A DNA stretch of 24,216 nt from M3007 sp040080915. GTDB lineage: Bacteria > Bacteroidota > Bacteroidia > Chitinophagales > Saprospiraceae. The notes beneath the pieces were generated by a model. That model ran no database searches and had not been told where the DNA came from. It was given only the letters and a program-made list of their open reading frames with translations. The position numbers and the translations under genes were made by a program. Shown here one piece after another: positions 1-8,073 of the stretch. Where the stretch lies: assembly GCA_040080915.1 (NCBI GenBank), contig JBEBHD010000051.1, forward strand, positions 1 to 24,216, written 5' to 3'. The number at the start of each line of letters is the position of its first letter. Position 1 is the first letter of the stretch.

Positions 1-212
1 GGGGTGAACTTCACCACCGTGCCAGCTTCGATGTTGAGTGTGGCCCCATCTTCCACGAACACGATGCCGTCGAGCAAGTAAACTTTGTTTTTGGTCCAGT
101 TGATTGTTTGGCCGGGCTGGATGTCGGCATCGGTGATGTTGACTACCGTTTGGGCGGCGAGTTGGGCGCTCAGACAAACGAGCAGTGTGAAGGGGTAGAT
201 CAATTTTTTCAT
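1..212 (-). CDS. Secreted protein, N-terminal part only (runs off the window)
   Basis: The first 70 codons are visible, reading leftward from an ATG at 212-210. The protein starts with a classic signal peptide (MKKLIYPFTLLVCLSAQLAA, then QTVV), followed by a stretch reading VNITDADIQPGQTINWT and a Gly/Thr/Val-rich segment ending GTVVKFTP. This opening is typical of large Bacteroidota cell-surface proteins that build a parallel beta-helix or a bacterial adhesin-like stalk. The rest of the protein, including any sorting domain, lies outside the window, so no function is assigned. A -7-like element lies about 20 bp upstream. The gene is divergent from the lipoprotein gene at 353. Confidence 0.8.
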   Translation of the reverse strand, partial: MKKLIYPFTLLVCLSAQLAAQTVVNITDADIQPGQTINWTKNKVYLLDGIVFVEDGATLNIEAGTVVKFT

Positions 213-232
213 GCCAGATTCATTTTGTGCCG

Positions 233-240
233 CAAAGGAA
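233..240 (-). promoter_or_regulatory. Candidate -7 element for the leftward secreted-protein gene
   Basis: On the minus strand this reads TTCCTTTG, one mismatch from the Bacteroidota consensus TAnnTTTG, and lies 20 bp upstream of the start codon at 212. No convincing TTTG -33 box is seen; the 11-bp direct repeats at 251-278 occupy part of that position. Confidence 0.35.
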
Positions 241-250
241 CCGAGGCAAT

Positions 251-278
251 GTTAAGCCCGCGTTAAGCCCGCGTTAAG
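251..278. repeat. Direct repeats of GTTAAGCCCGC (two and a half copies)
   Basis: GTTAAGCCCGC occurs at 251-261 and 262-272 and is followed by GTTAAG at 273-278. The repeats lie between two divergent genes, just upstream of the candidate -7 element of the leftward gene. They could be an operator or simple slippage products; the sequence alone cannot decide. Confidence 0.7.
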
Positions 279-286
279 TAATCCGG

Positions 287-311
287 CAACCCAACCCAAC
301 CCAACCCAACC
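287..311. repeat. Five tandem copies of CAACC
   Basis: A perfect pentanucleotide tract (CAACC x5) followed by CACC, 41 bp upstream of the lipoprotein start codon. Tracts of this kind change length by slipped-strand mispairing, so spacing in the divergent promoter region could vary between strains. A GGAGG sequence at 330-334 follows it. Confidence 0.85.
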
Positions 312-352
312 CACCAGCCACCCCGTCTTGGAGGAAAAAACAATCTTGTGTT

Positions 353-802
353 ATGAAAAAAATGCTCTTTTTTCTCGCCCTCGCTACGGTTATTGGCTGC
401 AGCAAAGAAGCCGAATCCGATTCCGGCTATTTCATTTTTGGTTATGCCCACGGTTTTTGCGTCGGCAACTGTGTCACGGTGTTCAAATTGGAGGACGACA
501 GCTTGGTTGCCGATGACGATGCGGCGTACGCGTCGCTGACATCCCCAAGCATACCATTTCAATCCACCAACCTGCCGTCGGACAAAGTAGCTCTCGCCAA
601 AGGACTTCAGGCCCAAATCCCTGCGGCTCTGTACAACGAACCCGATGGCAGCGTGGGCTGCCCCGACTGCCGCGATCAAGGCCTGTTTTATTTAAAAATC
701 AAGACAGGCGACACCGTGCGCGAATGGCGTATTGATCGCGACAAACCGGAATACGCCGCGTTTTGCGATTCGATCTGGGACACGGTACAGCAGTTGAAGT
801 AG
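353..802 (+). CDS. Small cysteine-containing lipoprotein of unknown function
   Basis: The 149-residue protein begins MKKMLFFLALATVIGC, a type II signal peptide with a lipobox (VIGC) that puts the lipidated cysteine at residue 16. The mature part has five further cysteines, four of them in two short motifs (CVGNC near residues 36-40, and GCPDC near 102-105), plus one near the C-terminus in AAFCDSIWD. The pairs suggest disulfides or, less likely, metal binding. The C-terminal motif DCRDQGLFYLKI followed by a Trp-Arg-Ile-Asp stretch resembles small uncharacterised Bacteroidota lipoproteins. It is probably anchored in a membrane facing the periplasm or the surface. It is followed after 29 bp by a hairpin, so it appears to be a single-gene unit. 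The function is not recognised. Confidence 0.8.
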   Translation: MKKMLFFLALATVIGCSKEAESDSGYFIFGYAHGFCVGNCVTVFKLEDDSLVADDDAAYASLTSPSIPFQSTNLPSDKVALAKGLQAQIPAALYNEPDGSVGCPDCRDQGLFYLKIKTGDTVREWRIDRDKPEYAAFCDSIWDTVQQLK

Positions 803-831
803 GTTCGGCATTTTTTCCACCCATAATTAAG

Positions 832-872
832 AAGGGCACGGAGTCGCGCATGTTACGCGGTACCGTGCCCTT
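832..872 (+). terminator. Hairpin terminator after the lipoprotein gene
   Basis: Perfect 10-bp stem AAGGGCACGG (832-841) with CCGTGCCCTT (863-872). The 21-nt loop contains a short internal CGCG/CGCG pairing. The T-run after it is weak (CGTTTATG), so efficiency is uncertain, but its position 29 bp after the stop codon fits a terminator. Confidence 0.7.
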
Positions 873-936
873 CGTTTATGATTAACAGTGAAGTAGTCAG
901 CAGATTGTCAAAGAATTTCTAACAGTACATTTTGGC

Positions 937-969
937 CTTGCGTCGTTCAATCCTTTTCTGCTACCTTCG
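937..969 (+). promoter_or_regulatory. Candidate promoter of the SulP-remnant / dab operon
   Basis: CTTG (937-940, -33-like) and TACCTTCG (962-969, one mismatch from TAnnTTTG) are separated by 21 bp, the spacing expected for the Bacteroidota housekeeping sigma factor. It is the best promoter-like sequence between the terminator at 832-872 and the dab genes. Confidence 0.45.
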
Positions 970-999
970 CCGCGTTTTTCGCCCTTTGGGCATTTTTCC

Positions 1000-1125
1000 A
1001 TGAAAAGATTGCTCGGTTTTTTTCTCCTTCTCCTCTTTTGGCAGGCGCTTGACATAAGGTTCGATGCCTCTGTCTTGGGCGGCTGCGAGGCTTTTTGCTT
1101 AGATCGTGGCGGGCGCGGTGGCTGA
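1000..1125 (+). other. Short ORF (41 codons) in the truncated SulP leader
   Basis: An ATG 31 bp downstream of the candidate -7 element opens a 41-codon frame. It starts with a signal-peptide-like stretch (MKRLLGFFLLLLFWQA) and ends at a TGA at 1123-1125, overlapping the start of the SulP remnant in another frame. It does not resemble a SulP N-terminus. It could be a leftover 5' end of a different gene joined to the SulP tail by a deletion, a leader peptide, or chance. The rest of 803-1105 holds only the terminator and promoter described separately. Confidence 0.3.
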
Positions 1126-1609
1126 TTTTGGGGGCAGCGACACCGGCTGGCACTTGGCGCTCGGCGCTGTATTGGTGGCCATTTTCTTGGTCACCATTTT
1201 CTTCACACTATACGAAGACCTGCTGGTGGGTATCTTCGCCGGTATGGCGCTTAATACGCTGATACACCTGTTCAACGGTGCTCCAGTGAAGGGACTGTTC
1301 CGTTCGCCCGCAAGCGTTTCGTTCGAGGACAGCATATACCTTGTGGAAGTGGAAAAATCGGCGCTGTTCACCAACTGGCTCGGCCTGAAAAGCAAATTAG
1401 AGGCTATCCCACAGGGCATGCACGTGACAATTGATTTGTCCAAAACGCACTTGGTAGACCACTCGGTGATGGAAAATCTCCATCATTTCGAGCACGATTA
1501 CATACTTTCGGGCGGCCATGTCAAGATCGTCGGTTTGGATGAACACAAGCCGCTGTCGGGGCATAAATTGGCGGCTCGGAAAAAATCCCAACCGCTTGCT
1601 CAAGCATGA
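1106..1609 (+). pseudogene. 5'-truncated SulP-family anion transporter: last helices plus STAS domain
   Basis: The 167-residue frame (GTG start; a stop codon lies directly upstream at 1100-1102) matches only the C-terminal end of a SulP-family permease. It has two hydrophobic helices (about residues 17-36 and 38-56, with DLLVGIFAG and NTLIHLFNGAP between and after them), then a STAS domain (about 72-160) containing FTNWLGLK, IDLSKTHLVDHS and GLDEHKPLS. Full SulP transporters have roughly 450 more residues forming the transport core, and none of that is found upstream. Some bacterial SulP proteins are sodium-dependent bicarbonate transporters, which fits the dab genes downstream. The stop overlaps the next start as ATGA, so the 3' junction is intact. 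It may be a decayed gene or may still make a small membrane-anchored STAS protein. Confidence 0.75.
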
Positions 1610-2400
1610 ATCGTTTTATTTCAATGACCAAAAAAATCCTGTTGGCTGGATCGGCTTGTCTGACCTTGTTCTGCCAGAGCCTGTTGGCCCAACAAATACC
1701 TGTTCGGCAGTACGCCACCGGCGAAAACGCCTGGTTCATGTACTTCGGCAGCCACAAGTTTAGCCCACGCTGGGGCGTACACCTCGAAGCGCAGTTGCGT
1801 CGGAGCGATTGGGTCGCCAGCCCCCAGCAAGTGCTGTTTCGCACGGGATTGAACTACCATTTTTCGCCGCAAGTATTCGCTACGATGGGCTATTGTTTCG
1901 TGGAAACATACCCCTACGGCGACCAGCCAGTGAAGGCCGCTTTCCCGGAGCACCGGCTGTGGGAACAGATGCAGATCAAGTCGCAAGCAGGCCGCCTCGA
2001 GTGGGTCAACCGCCTGCGCATGGAGCAGCGATTTGTGCAGTTACCTGCCCTTGACTCGGCCACCGGTGCATATTCGCTCGGAGATGCCGTTTACACCAAC
2101 CGCATGCGCATCCTCAACCGGGTGTCGGTACCCTTCCGGGGCAATTCCATTGAAGACAAATCGCTGTACGCCACCGTGTACGACGAGGTGATGGTCAATT
2201 TTGGAAAAAATGTAGGGGCCAACATCTTCGACCAAAACCGTTTGTACGTAGCGATCGGCTATCGGCTACCAAAAATCGGACGCTTGGAGATGGGTTATTT
2301 GTACCAGACGATTTTCAAGGCCGACGGGGTACGGGTTGAACAGAACCATACCCTGCAAGTTGGACTACTCTCGAACATAGATTTTTACAAAAAACAGTAG
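1606..2400 (+). CDS. DUF2490 family protein, predicted outer-membrane or periplasmic
   Basis: The 264-residue protein carries a signal peptide (core KKILLAGSACLTLFCQSLLA, then Q) and a body matching DUF2490: WFMYFGSHKFSPRWGVHLEA, then RTGLNYHF, ATMGYCFVETYP and EHRLWEQ, and a C-terminal end of alternating strands (RLYVAIGYRL, RLEMGYLYQT, NHTLQVGLL). Strand periodicity suggests a small outer-membrane beta barrel, although this is inference. The start at 1606 overlaps the SulP remnant stop by four bases (ATGA), implying coupled translation; an in-frame Met at 1624 is the alternative. dabA begins 60 bp after its stop. DUF2490 has no proven biochemical role; its position suggests a part in inorganic-carbon or ion handling, not shown directly. 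Confidence 0.8.
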   Translation: MNRFISMTKKILLAGSACLTLFCQSLLAQQIPVRQYATGENAWFMYFGSHKFSPRWGVHLEAQLRRSDWVASPQQVLFRTGLNYHFSPQVFATMGYCFVETYPYGDQPVKAAFPEHRLWEQMQIKSQAGRLEWVNRLRMEQRFVQLPALDSATGAYSLGDAVYTNRMRILNRVSVPFRGNSIEDKSLYATVYDEVMVNFGKNVGANIFDQNRLYVAIGYRLPKIGRLEMGYLYQTIFKADGVRVEQNHTLQVGLLSNIDFYKKQ

Positions 2401-2460
2401 CACGCTTTGCAGCGAGCTATCCACAAACCTTCCATGTTTTAGAAACTCGGAAAGTTTACG

Positions 2461-5079
2461 ATGGCAAAACCCGCGCCTTTTTCTCACACAAAATCTACAA
2501 CTTTAGCAACTACTATCATGGGTCACATACCACATCTGTTTGATGAAAAGCACGTGCTGCACGAGCTTCAGCACTACCTGCCCACACAGACCCCATTGAA
2601 GGATTTTATCCACCACAATACCCTGCACGCATTTCAGGAGTTGCCCTTTTACGATGCCATTTTCACGGCTTCAGACATTTTCGGCTACCAGGTCACCTTC
2701 AACCTGCACGAGTACCGCCGCCTGCACCAGATCGGTCGCATCCGTGGCGAAATACTGGAGCGCGTGATCCGGGAACGTCACGGGGAACTGGAAACTGAGG
2801 CTTGGAAAAACCGCGCCCTGAACCAACCCTACAACCACGGTTACGCGCCGCGCGTGGGGCAGCTGCGAGCGGCCTGGAAAAGCCGGTACCACGTCGATCT
2901 CGACAACCTCGTGCAGCCCCTGCTCTTCCGTATTCTGGGCAGCTACTTGGACCAAGGTATCGCGCTATGGCATTTCCCATTCGTGGAGCAGGGCCTGCTG
3001 GCCGCAGTGCGCAACTTAGAAAAAGGCAGTCTGACTTCTGGCTTTTTGCGTTCTCGCCGTGCCCGCACCATACTTTTCGATGAAGCGAATTGCACCATAT
3101 CCGGCCTGCTGCGAGTACTAGTGGGCGATGAAGCGTTGTTCGAGCAGTACCTATACGATCAGCAATTTGGCCACCGGGGCTGGTCAGGCATGGTGGCTAC
3201 CGTGGAGGCCAGGCCCGACTGTGTTTTGTACCCAAAAAAAATCAGCCTCGAGGATGCCGTTATTTTGGAACTGCTGCTGGAAATAGACGCTCTCGATCAG
3301 GAATTGGGAGCTTCCAACTGGCGACCTCTCGGCGAAGGTGATGAGATGGAGCCGATGGAGATGTTTGCCAAAAAAGAATTGACCGAGCTGGATCAGGTGC
3401 TGATGATCTGGCAGGATGCCTTCGAGTGGAGCTATTACGACGAGGTTTTCGCCGGCCTCCAGCATCTCCGATCATTGCAACAAGAGCCGGAACAGGAAGA
3501 CATTCCAGACAAAACCATGCAGGCGATTTTTTGCATTGACGAGCGGGAGGACTCCCTGCGCCGCCATTTGGAAATGCTCGATCCCCACTGCGAAACCCTC
3601 GGATGCCCGGGGTTTTTCGGTGTAGAATTTTTCTTCCATCCAGCCGGGGGCAAATTTTACGAAAAACTCTGCCCCGCACCTGTAACGCCGAAGTACCTCG
3701 TAAAGGAAACTGAAACCGGACACAAGCGCGAGCACGAAGTATTTCACTCCAAAAAATCCCACCACTTCCTCGCTGGGTTTTTCATTGCGCTGTCGCTGGG
3801 AATGTGGGCGGCGGTCAAACTTGCGCTGAACCTGTTCCGCCCGAAAATGAGTCCGGCCATCTCGAACGCCTTCTCACACATGCAGTTGGATACCGACCTA
3901 ATCATCGAGAACACCGACCTTAGCCACACCGAGAACGGCCTACAAGTGGGCTTTTCCCTGACGGAAATGACGGATCGGGTGGAGAATTTGCTGCGGGGCA
4001 TCGGCATGGTACGCGATTTTGCATGCATTGTGTATGTGATTGGTCATGGATCGAGTAGCGCCAATAACCCGCACCACGGGGCGCACGACTGCGGTGCATG
4101 CAGCGGCAGACCTGGCTCGGTCAACGCCCGTGTGTTCGCCTTCATGGCCAACCACCCCAATGTACGCCGAGCATTGACCGAGCGCGGCTTGCACCTGCCT
4201 GCCACAATGCAGTTCCTTGGCGGCCTTCACGACACGGCAGCAGACGAGATCGGATTTTTTGATGAAAAAAACCTCTCGCCGGAAAACGCGCTGGCGCACG
4301 CACGCAACCGGGAAACTTTTGAGAATGCCCTGAACCTGAATGCCAAAGAGCGCTCGCGGCGTTTCGCTTCCATCAGCACTAAACAGGATATTCGGAAAAT
4401 CCGCGAGGCGATACGGCTACGCTCGGTGTCGTACTTCGAGCCGAGGCCCGAGCTCGGCCACGGCACCAACGCCTTGTGTTTCGTCGGCCACCGCAGCCTT
4501 ACCAAAGGTCTTTTCCTCGACCGGCGTGCGTTCCTCAACTCATACGACTACCGCACCGACCCCGACGGCAAACGACTACTTGGCGTAATGCGCCCCCTGC
4601 CGCCCGTGTGCGGGGGGATAAACTTGGAGTATTACTTCAGTCGTATGGACAACGTGAAACTCGGTGCGGGCACCAAACTGCCCCACCACGTGGTAGGCCT
4701 TATCGGCGTGGCCAATAGCAGCGATGGCGATCTTCGCCCTGGCCTTCCCCTGCAGATGATCGAAGTACACGACCCGGTGCGACTGCTGATACTCGTGGAG
4801 CACGACCCGGAGGTGGTACTGCGAACCATCCAATCGGAGCCAAGCCTATACGAGTGGTTTGAGAAAGAATGGGTACACCTCGCGGCCATAAACCCGGCAA
4901 CCGACGGTTTCCATGTTTTCAAGGCAGGTGCATTTCACCCCTACAAGCCTCTCCGGGATCGGGTGGAAGTAGTCTGCGACATACACAACCTTATCGAATC
5001 TGTGGATGGCATGGAGACCAACCATATCCTGCACGCTACGCGAGAAAACCTGCCGGTGCATATCCTTGCAGAGCGGTAA
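2461..5079 (+). CDS. dabA: DabA (DUF2309), catalytic subunit of the DAB inorganic-carbon pump
   Basis: The 872-residue protein belongs to DUF2309/UPF0753, shown in Halothiobacillus to be DabA, a beta-carbonic-anhydrase-like zinc protein. With DabB it couples ion movement to conversion of CO2 to bicarbonate inside the cell. The zinc set is visible: C358 and D360 in AIFCIDERED, H529 in VIGHGS, and C544 in HDCGACSG. Their spacing (171 and 15 residues) matches the described family pattern closely. The N-terminal part has the Bacteroidota-type motif PLKDFIHHNTLHAFQ. One hydrophobic stretch (about 437-455, FFIALSLGMWAAVKLAL) may contact the membrane partner. ATG 2461 gives a 19-residue extension before MGHIPHLFDEKHVL; ATG 2518 is a plausible alternative start. 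dabB follows after 68 bp. Confidence 0.9.
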   Translation: MAKPAPFSHTKSTTLATTIMGHIPHLFDEKHVLHELQHYLPTQTPLKDFIHHNTLHAFQELPFYDAIFTASDIFGYQVTFNLHEYRRLHQIGRIRGEILERVIRERHGELETEAWKNRALNQPYNHGYAPRVGQLRAAWKSRYHVDLDNLVQPLLFRILGSYLDQGIALWHFPFVEQGLLAAVRNLEKGSLTSGFLRSRRARTILFDEANCTISGLLRVLVGDEALFEQYLYDQQFGHRGWSGMVATVEARPDCVLYPKKISLEDAVILELLLEIDALDQELGASNWRPLGEGDEMEPMEMFAKKELTELDQVLMIWQDAFEWSYYDEVFAGLQHLRSLQQEPEQEDIPDKTMQAIFCIDEREDSLRRHLEMLDPHCETLGCPGFFGVEFFFHPAGGKFYEKLCPAPVTPKYLVKETETGHKREHEVFHSKKSHHFLAGFFIALSLGMWAAVKLALNLFRPKMSPAISNAFSHMQLDTDLIIENTDLSHTENGLQVGFSLTEMTDRVENLLRGIGMVRDFACIVYVIGHGSSSANNPHHGAHDCGACSGRPGSVNARVFAFMANHPNVRRALTERGLHLPATMQFLGGLHDTAADEIGFFDEKNLSPENALAHARNRETFENALNLNAKERSRRFASISTKQDIRKIREAIRLRSVSYFEPRPELGHGTNALCFVGHRSLTKGLFLDRRAFLNSYDYRTDPDGKRLLGVMRPLPPVCGGINLEYYFSRMDNVKLGAGTKLPHHVVGLIGVANSSDGDLRPGLPLQMIEVHDPVRLLILVEHDPEVVLRTIQSEPSLYEWFEKEWVHLAAINPATDGFHVFKAGAFHPYKPLRDRVEVVCDIHNLIESVDGMETNHILHATRENLPVHILAER

Positions 5080-5147
5080 ACCCTTTGATTCAACAAACTT
5101 AAAAAAACGCTGTCCGCAGTACCGGAAGCGCAAACGATATCTTCATC

Positions 5148-7016
5148 ATGAGCGATTTGCTTCATTATTTAGTGCTCATCCCATTGGTGGGCTTCGCCGC
5201 GAGCCTTTGCCTCCCCCCAAAAAAGGAAAATGCCATCTATTGGACTTCCATTGCCACGGTCAGTCTGCAAAGCGCGGTATTCCTTTGGTTTTTCTTTCTT
5301 TGGGCCAAAAGCGGATTTGCCAACCAGCATACCAATGGCCTCACGTTGTACCGCACTGAAACGGCTGATTTTTCCATTGGTTTTTTCTTCGACATTAACT
5401 CGGCAGCTTACTTCGCCGTGTCGGCGATACTGGCTTTTTTGGTGCTGACGTTCAGCCGCTACTACATCCACCGGGACAAGGGCTTCAAACGGTTTTACAA
5501 CAACCTGCTGTTTTTTTACACAGGCCTGAGTTTCATCCTGTTTGCCGGGAATCTTGTTACGCTTTTTATCGGCTGGGAGTTTATCGGCATCACCTCATTT
5601 TTCCTCGTAGCCTACTACCGCGAGCGATATTTGCCGGTGAAAAACGCGCTCAAGGTGGTGTCGTATTACCGGGTCGCCGACGTGTTTTTGTTGCTCAGCA
5701 TTTGGTTATGTCACCACTACTTTGGGCACAACATCCACTTTGCGGAGCTGCAGGATCTGCAGCGGCAAGGGCAGCCTGTTATTGCGAACACCGTTTATCA
5801 ATGGGCTATACCGTTGGTGTTTTTGGTGGTGGCGATGGTGAAATCGGCGCAACTGCCATTTTCGGCCTGGCTGCCGCGAGCGATGGAAGGGCCAACCACC
5901 TCGAGCGCCATTTTTTACGGATCACTGTCGGTACACGTCGGCGTTTTTCTGTTGTTGCGCACAGCTCCGATGTGGGAGGCCAACGTCGGTTTTAAAATTT
6001 TGGTTGGACTGATCGGGCTAGCCACCAGTGTGACTGCCACGCTGACAGCGCGGGTACAATCAAACATCAAAACCCAAATCGCCTACTCGTCCATTGCGCA
6101 GATCGGCATCATTTTTATCGAACTGGCCCTCGGGCTTCATCTGCTGGCATTAGTGCATTTTGCGGGAAATGCCTTCTTGCGCACGTATCAGTTGCTAATG
6201 TCGCCCTCAGTACTGAACTACCTGATCCACGACCAGTTTTTCAACTTCATCCCGCCGCAACACAACGCGACGAACACGTTTTTTGACAAACTGCGCAACA
6301 CCGCCTATACCATGAGCATCCGGGAGTGGAACCTGGATGTGCTCCCGTATCGCTTCCTTTGGAAACCAATGAAATTCCTGGGCAATCGCCTCGGGTTTAT
6401 CAGTACTTGGGGCGCAGCGTGGCTGTGCCTGCCGCTTTTTGCGGTAGGTATGTACGCCGCCTCCTATCGCGAGCGTATACCAGCCGACATGCTGAGATGG
6501 CTGCCCATCGGGTTGGCCTTGCTCGGTTTTGCGTTCATCCTGAAAGCCTTCGTCGAGCGCCAATCGGCTCATCGGGCTTGGCTGTTTGTGGTGATCAATC
6601 AGTTGTTCCTGACATTGGCCATTGCCTTCAACAATCAGTTTGATTTTGGCCAAATCTACCTGTACCTGAGCGGCATCGTTGTTTCCACAGTTGCAGGCTA
6701 CTGGTGCCTGTGGTTGCTGCGCCGACGGGGGGAGAGTACTGCCCTGGATCGCCACCACGGTCATTCGTATGAGTATCCACGCATCACCATCGTGTTTATG
6801 ATTGCCAGCCTCGGCATGTCGGGTTTCCCCATCACACCCACTTTCATCGGCGAGGACATCATGCTAGGAAACGTTAATAAGGACCAATACTTTCTGATGA
6901 CTCTAATCGCCCTCAACATCATCCTTGACGGACTGGCCGTGCTACGCATTTACGCCCGTCTGTTTTTAGGGCCGCACACCAAGGGGTATCACGAGGTGGC
7001 GTATCGGTCTTCGTGA
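5148..7016 (+). CDS. dabB: DabB, NuoL/ND5-like membrane subunit of the DAB pump
   Basis: The 622-residue polytopic membrane protein belongs to the proton-antiporter family of NADH dehydrogenase subunit L and Mrp. Motifs include GWEFIGITSFFLVAYY, where E144 falls at the position of the key glutamate of NuoL; KSAQLPFSAWLPRAMEGPT, where K232 corresponds to the conserved lysine; and SSAIFYGSLSVHVGVF. In the last motif the usual His-Ala of respiratory NuoL is replaced by Tyr-Gly with a His six residues later, as I recall for the DabB branch. No other nuo genes are present, so a complex I role is unlikely. It should form the ion channel that powers DabA. Sixty-eight bp separate it from dabA. It ends 10 bp from the convergent glucosaminidase gene, and no terminator hairpin is evident in that gap. 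Confidence 0.88.
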   Translation: MSDLLHYLVLIPLVGFAASLCLPPKKENAIYWTSIATVSLQSAVFLWFFFLWAKSGFANQHTNGLTLYRTETADFSIGFFFDINSAAYFAVSAILAFLVLTFSRYYIHRDKGFKRFYNNLLFFYTGLSFILFAGNLVTLFIGWEFIGITSFFLVAYYRERYLPVKNALKVVSYYRVADVFLLLSIWLCHHYFGHNIHFAELQDLQRQGQPVIANTVYQWAIPLVFLVVAMVKSAQLPFSAWLPRAMEGPTTSSAIFYGSLSVHVGVFLLLRTAPMWEANVGFKILVGLIGLATSVTATLTARVQSNIKTQIAYSSIAQIGIIFIELALGLHLLALVHFAGNAFLRTYQLLMSPSVLNYLIHDQFFNFIPPQHNATNTFFDKLRNTAYTMSIREWNLDVLPYRFLWKPMKFLGNRLGFISTWGAAWLCLPLFAVGMYAASYRERIPADMLRWLPIGLALLGFAFILKAFVERQSAHRAWLFVVINQLFLTLAIAFNNQFDFGQIYLYLSGIVVSTVAGYWCLWLLRRRGESTALDRHHGHSYEYPRITIVFMIASLGMSGFPITPTFIGEDIMLGNVNKDQYFLMTLIALNIILDGLAVLRIYARLFLGPHTKGYHEVAYRSS

Positions 7017-7026
7017 TGCCCTTATC

Positions 7027-7971
7027 CTACCGATCAAACCGGTCCAGGTTGTAGCGCTCAATGACGCCGATCAATTTTTCGGAGTAGGACGGGTCTGTTG
7101 CGTAACCCAGTCGTTCCAGCCCTTTGGCCCAATCGCGATAGTGGCGGCCATATTTTTTCAGCTTGGCGTACCGCCCATTGGCCAACATTTGACTGTGCGC
7201 TCGCCAACTCTCCCAAGGTGTTTGGTATTTCCGAAAAAAATCCTTGTGATGGTCGTCCAAGTGATTGGAGCAATGCCCGCGCGGGCAGTTTTTGGAAAAA
7301 CATTTCATCCCGAAGTGATTGTTGTTACGCACGGCCAGTTTGCTGGTACCGAAGCGACTTTCGACCAAACCCTGGGCCAAACTGATGCTTGCCGGTATAC
7401 CGTACCGGTGCATTTCTTTCACTGCAATGGTGGAATATCGAGCCACATACAGGTCTGCCCGAGTTTGATCCATCTGCTTTACACTGAGCGGTGCTGCATC
7501 GTTTTTGGGCTTGTTTACCGGCTTAAAATCGGTGGAATACGTCACGGGCGAAACGCTCTTCGATTTGCTTACCAGCGATTTGCCCTTCGGTTTTTCCGTC
7601 ACTTCCAAGGAAGTTTCAACTGGGTGAAATGGCTCGTACTCGGTGTAGGACGGCTCATTAAGCAGATTTGTACCCACTTCCGTGAACAGAACGATGTAGC
7701 TGAGCAGGCCCAGCGTGCTCAGTTTGAGAACTGTCCTTTCGCGAAACAACCCCAATGTGTAGCGGTTTGCCTGAAACCGGAATGCAATCCAATTGCGGCG
7801 AAGCCGCCAAACGATCTGGCGAAACAGTACATTCAATGTGGGGATTTCGCGTTGCTCAAAAACAAACGTACCCGGCATCCTCGACCTCTTGGTCTGTTTT
7901 ACGGGCGTTGCCCGGCCACCCTGCTGTTTGCTATTGCCCTCCGTGTCTGCGTACATTTTTGTTTTACCCAT
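7027..7971 (-). CDS. Membrane-anchored N-acetylglucosaminidase (PF01832-like)
   Basis: The 314-residue protein has a basic N-terminus, one membrane segment (about residues 84-100, LKLSTLGLLSYIVLFTEVG), a variable Ser/Lys/Pro linker and a C-terminal glucosaminidase domain that cleaves peptidoglycan glycan strands in the periplasm. The domain shows MHRYGIPASISLAQGLVESR, which contains the catalytic glutamate, then FGTSKLAVRNNNHFGMKC, WESWRAHSQML and GYATDPSYSEKLI. Within it a Cys/His-rich insert (KCFSKNCPRGHCSN and DDHHKDFF) suggests disulfide or metal stabilisation. The longer frame starting at a TTG (8022) is rejected because a perfect promoter -7 element overlaps that codon; ATG 7971 (MGKTKMYADTEG) has an AGG just upstream. 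It is convergent with dabB. Confidence 0.85.
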   Translation of the reverse strand: MGKTKMYADTEGNSKQQGGRATPVKQTKRSRMPGTFVFEQREIPTLNVLFRQIVWRLRRNWIAFRFQANRYTLGLFRERTVLKLSTLGLLSYIVLFTEVGTNLLNEPSYTEYEPFHPVETSLEVTEKPKGKSLVSKSKSVSPVTYSTDFKPVNKPKNDAAPLSVKQMDQTRADLYVARYSTIAVKEMHRYGIPASISLAQGLVESRFGTSKLAVRNNNHFGMKCFSKNCPRGHCSNHLDDHHKDFFRKYQTPWESWRAHSQMLANGRYAKLKKYGRHYRDWAKGLERLGYATDPSYSEKLIGVIERYNLDRFDR

Positions 7972-8019
7972 GATACCTGTGCGGAAGTTTGAAAATGAAA
8001 CTGTCCTTGCTTTCCGCAG

Positions 8020-8054
8020 CAAATGTAAAACACAAAATGTTTTTATTAAACAAA
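8020..8054 (-). promoter_or_regulatory. Promoter of the glucosaminidase gene
   Basis: On the minus strand, TTTG (8054-8051) and a perfect TACATTTG (8027-8020) are 23 bp apart, at the long end of the spacing for Bacteroidota promoters. Transcription would start near 8013, which places the true start codon at 7971. A small inverted repeat AACAAA-AAG-TTTGTT (8049-8063) covers the -33 box and could be an operator. Confidence 0.6.
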
Positions 8055-8073
8055 AAGTTTGTTAAATTTTTTC

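Noticed and set aside
5148..7016. NADH dehydrogenase subunit L of respiratory complex I
   Set aside because: The protein is NuoL-like, but it follows dabA directly, no other nuo gene is present and its HA motif is replaced by YG, so DabB fits better.
7141..7992. 283-codon open frame on the plus strand
   Set aside because: It is the antisense shadow of the glucosaminidase gene, which has clear domain motifs and a promoter; the plus-strand translation has no recognisable domain.
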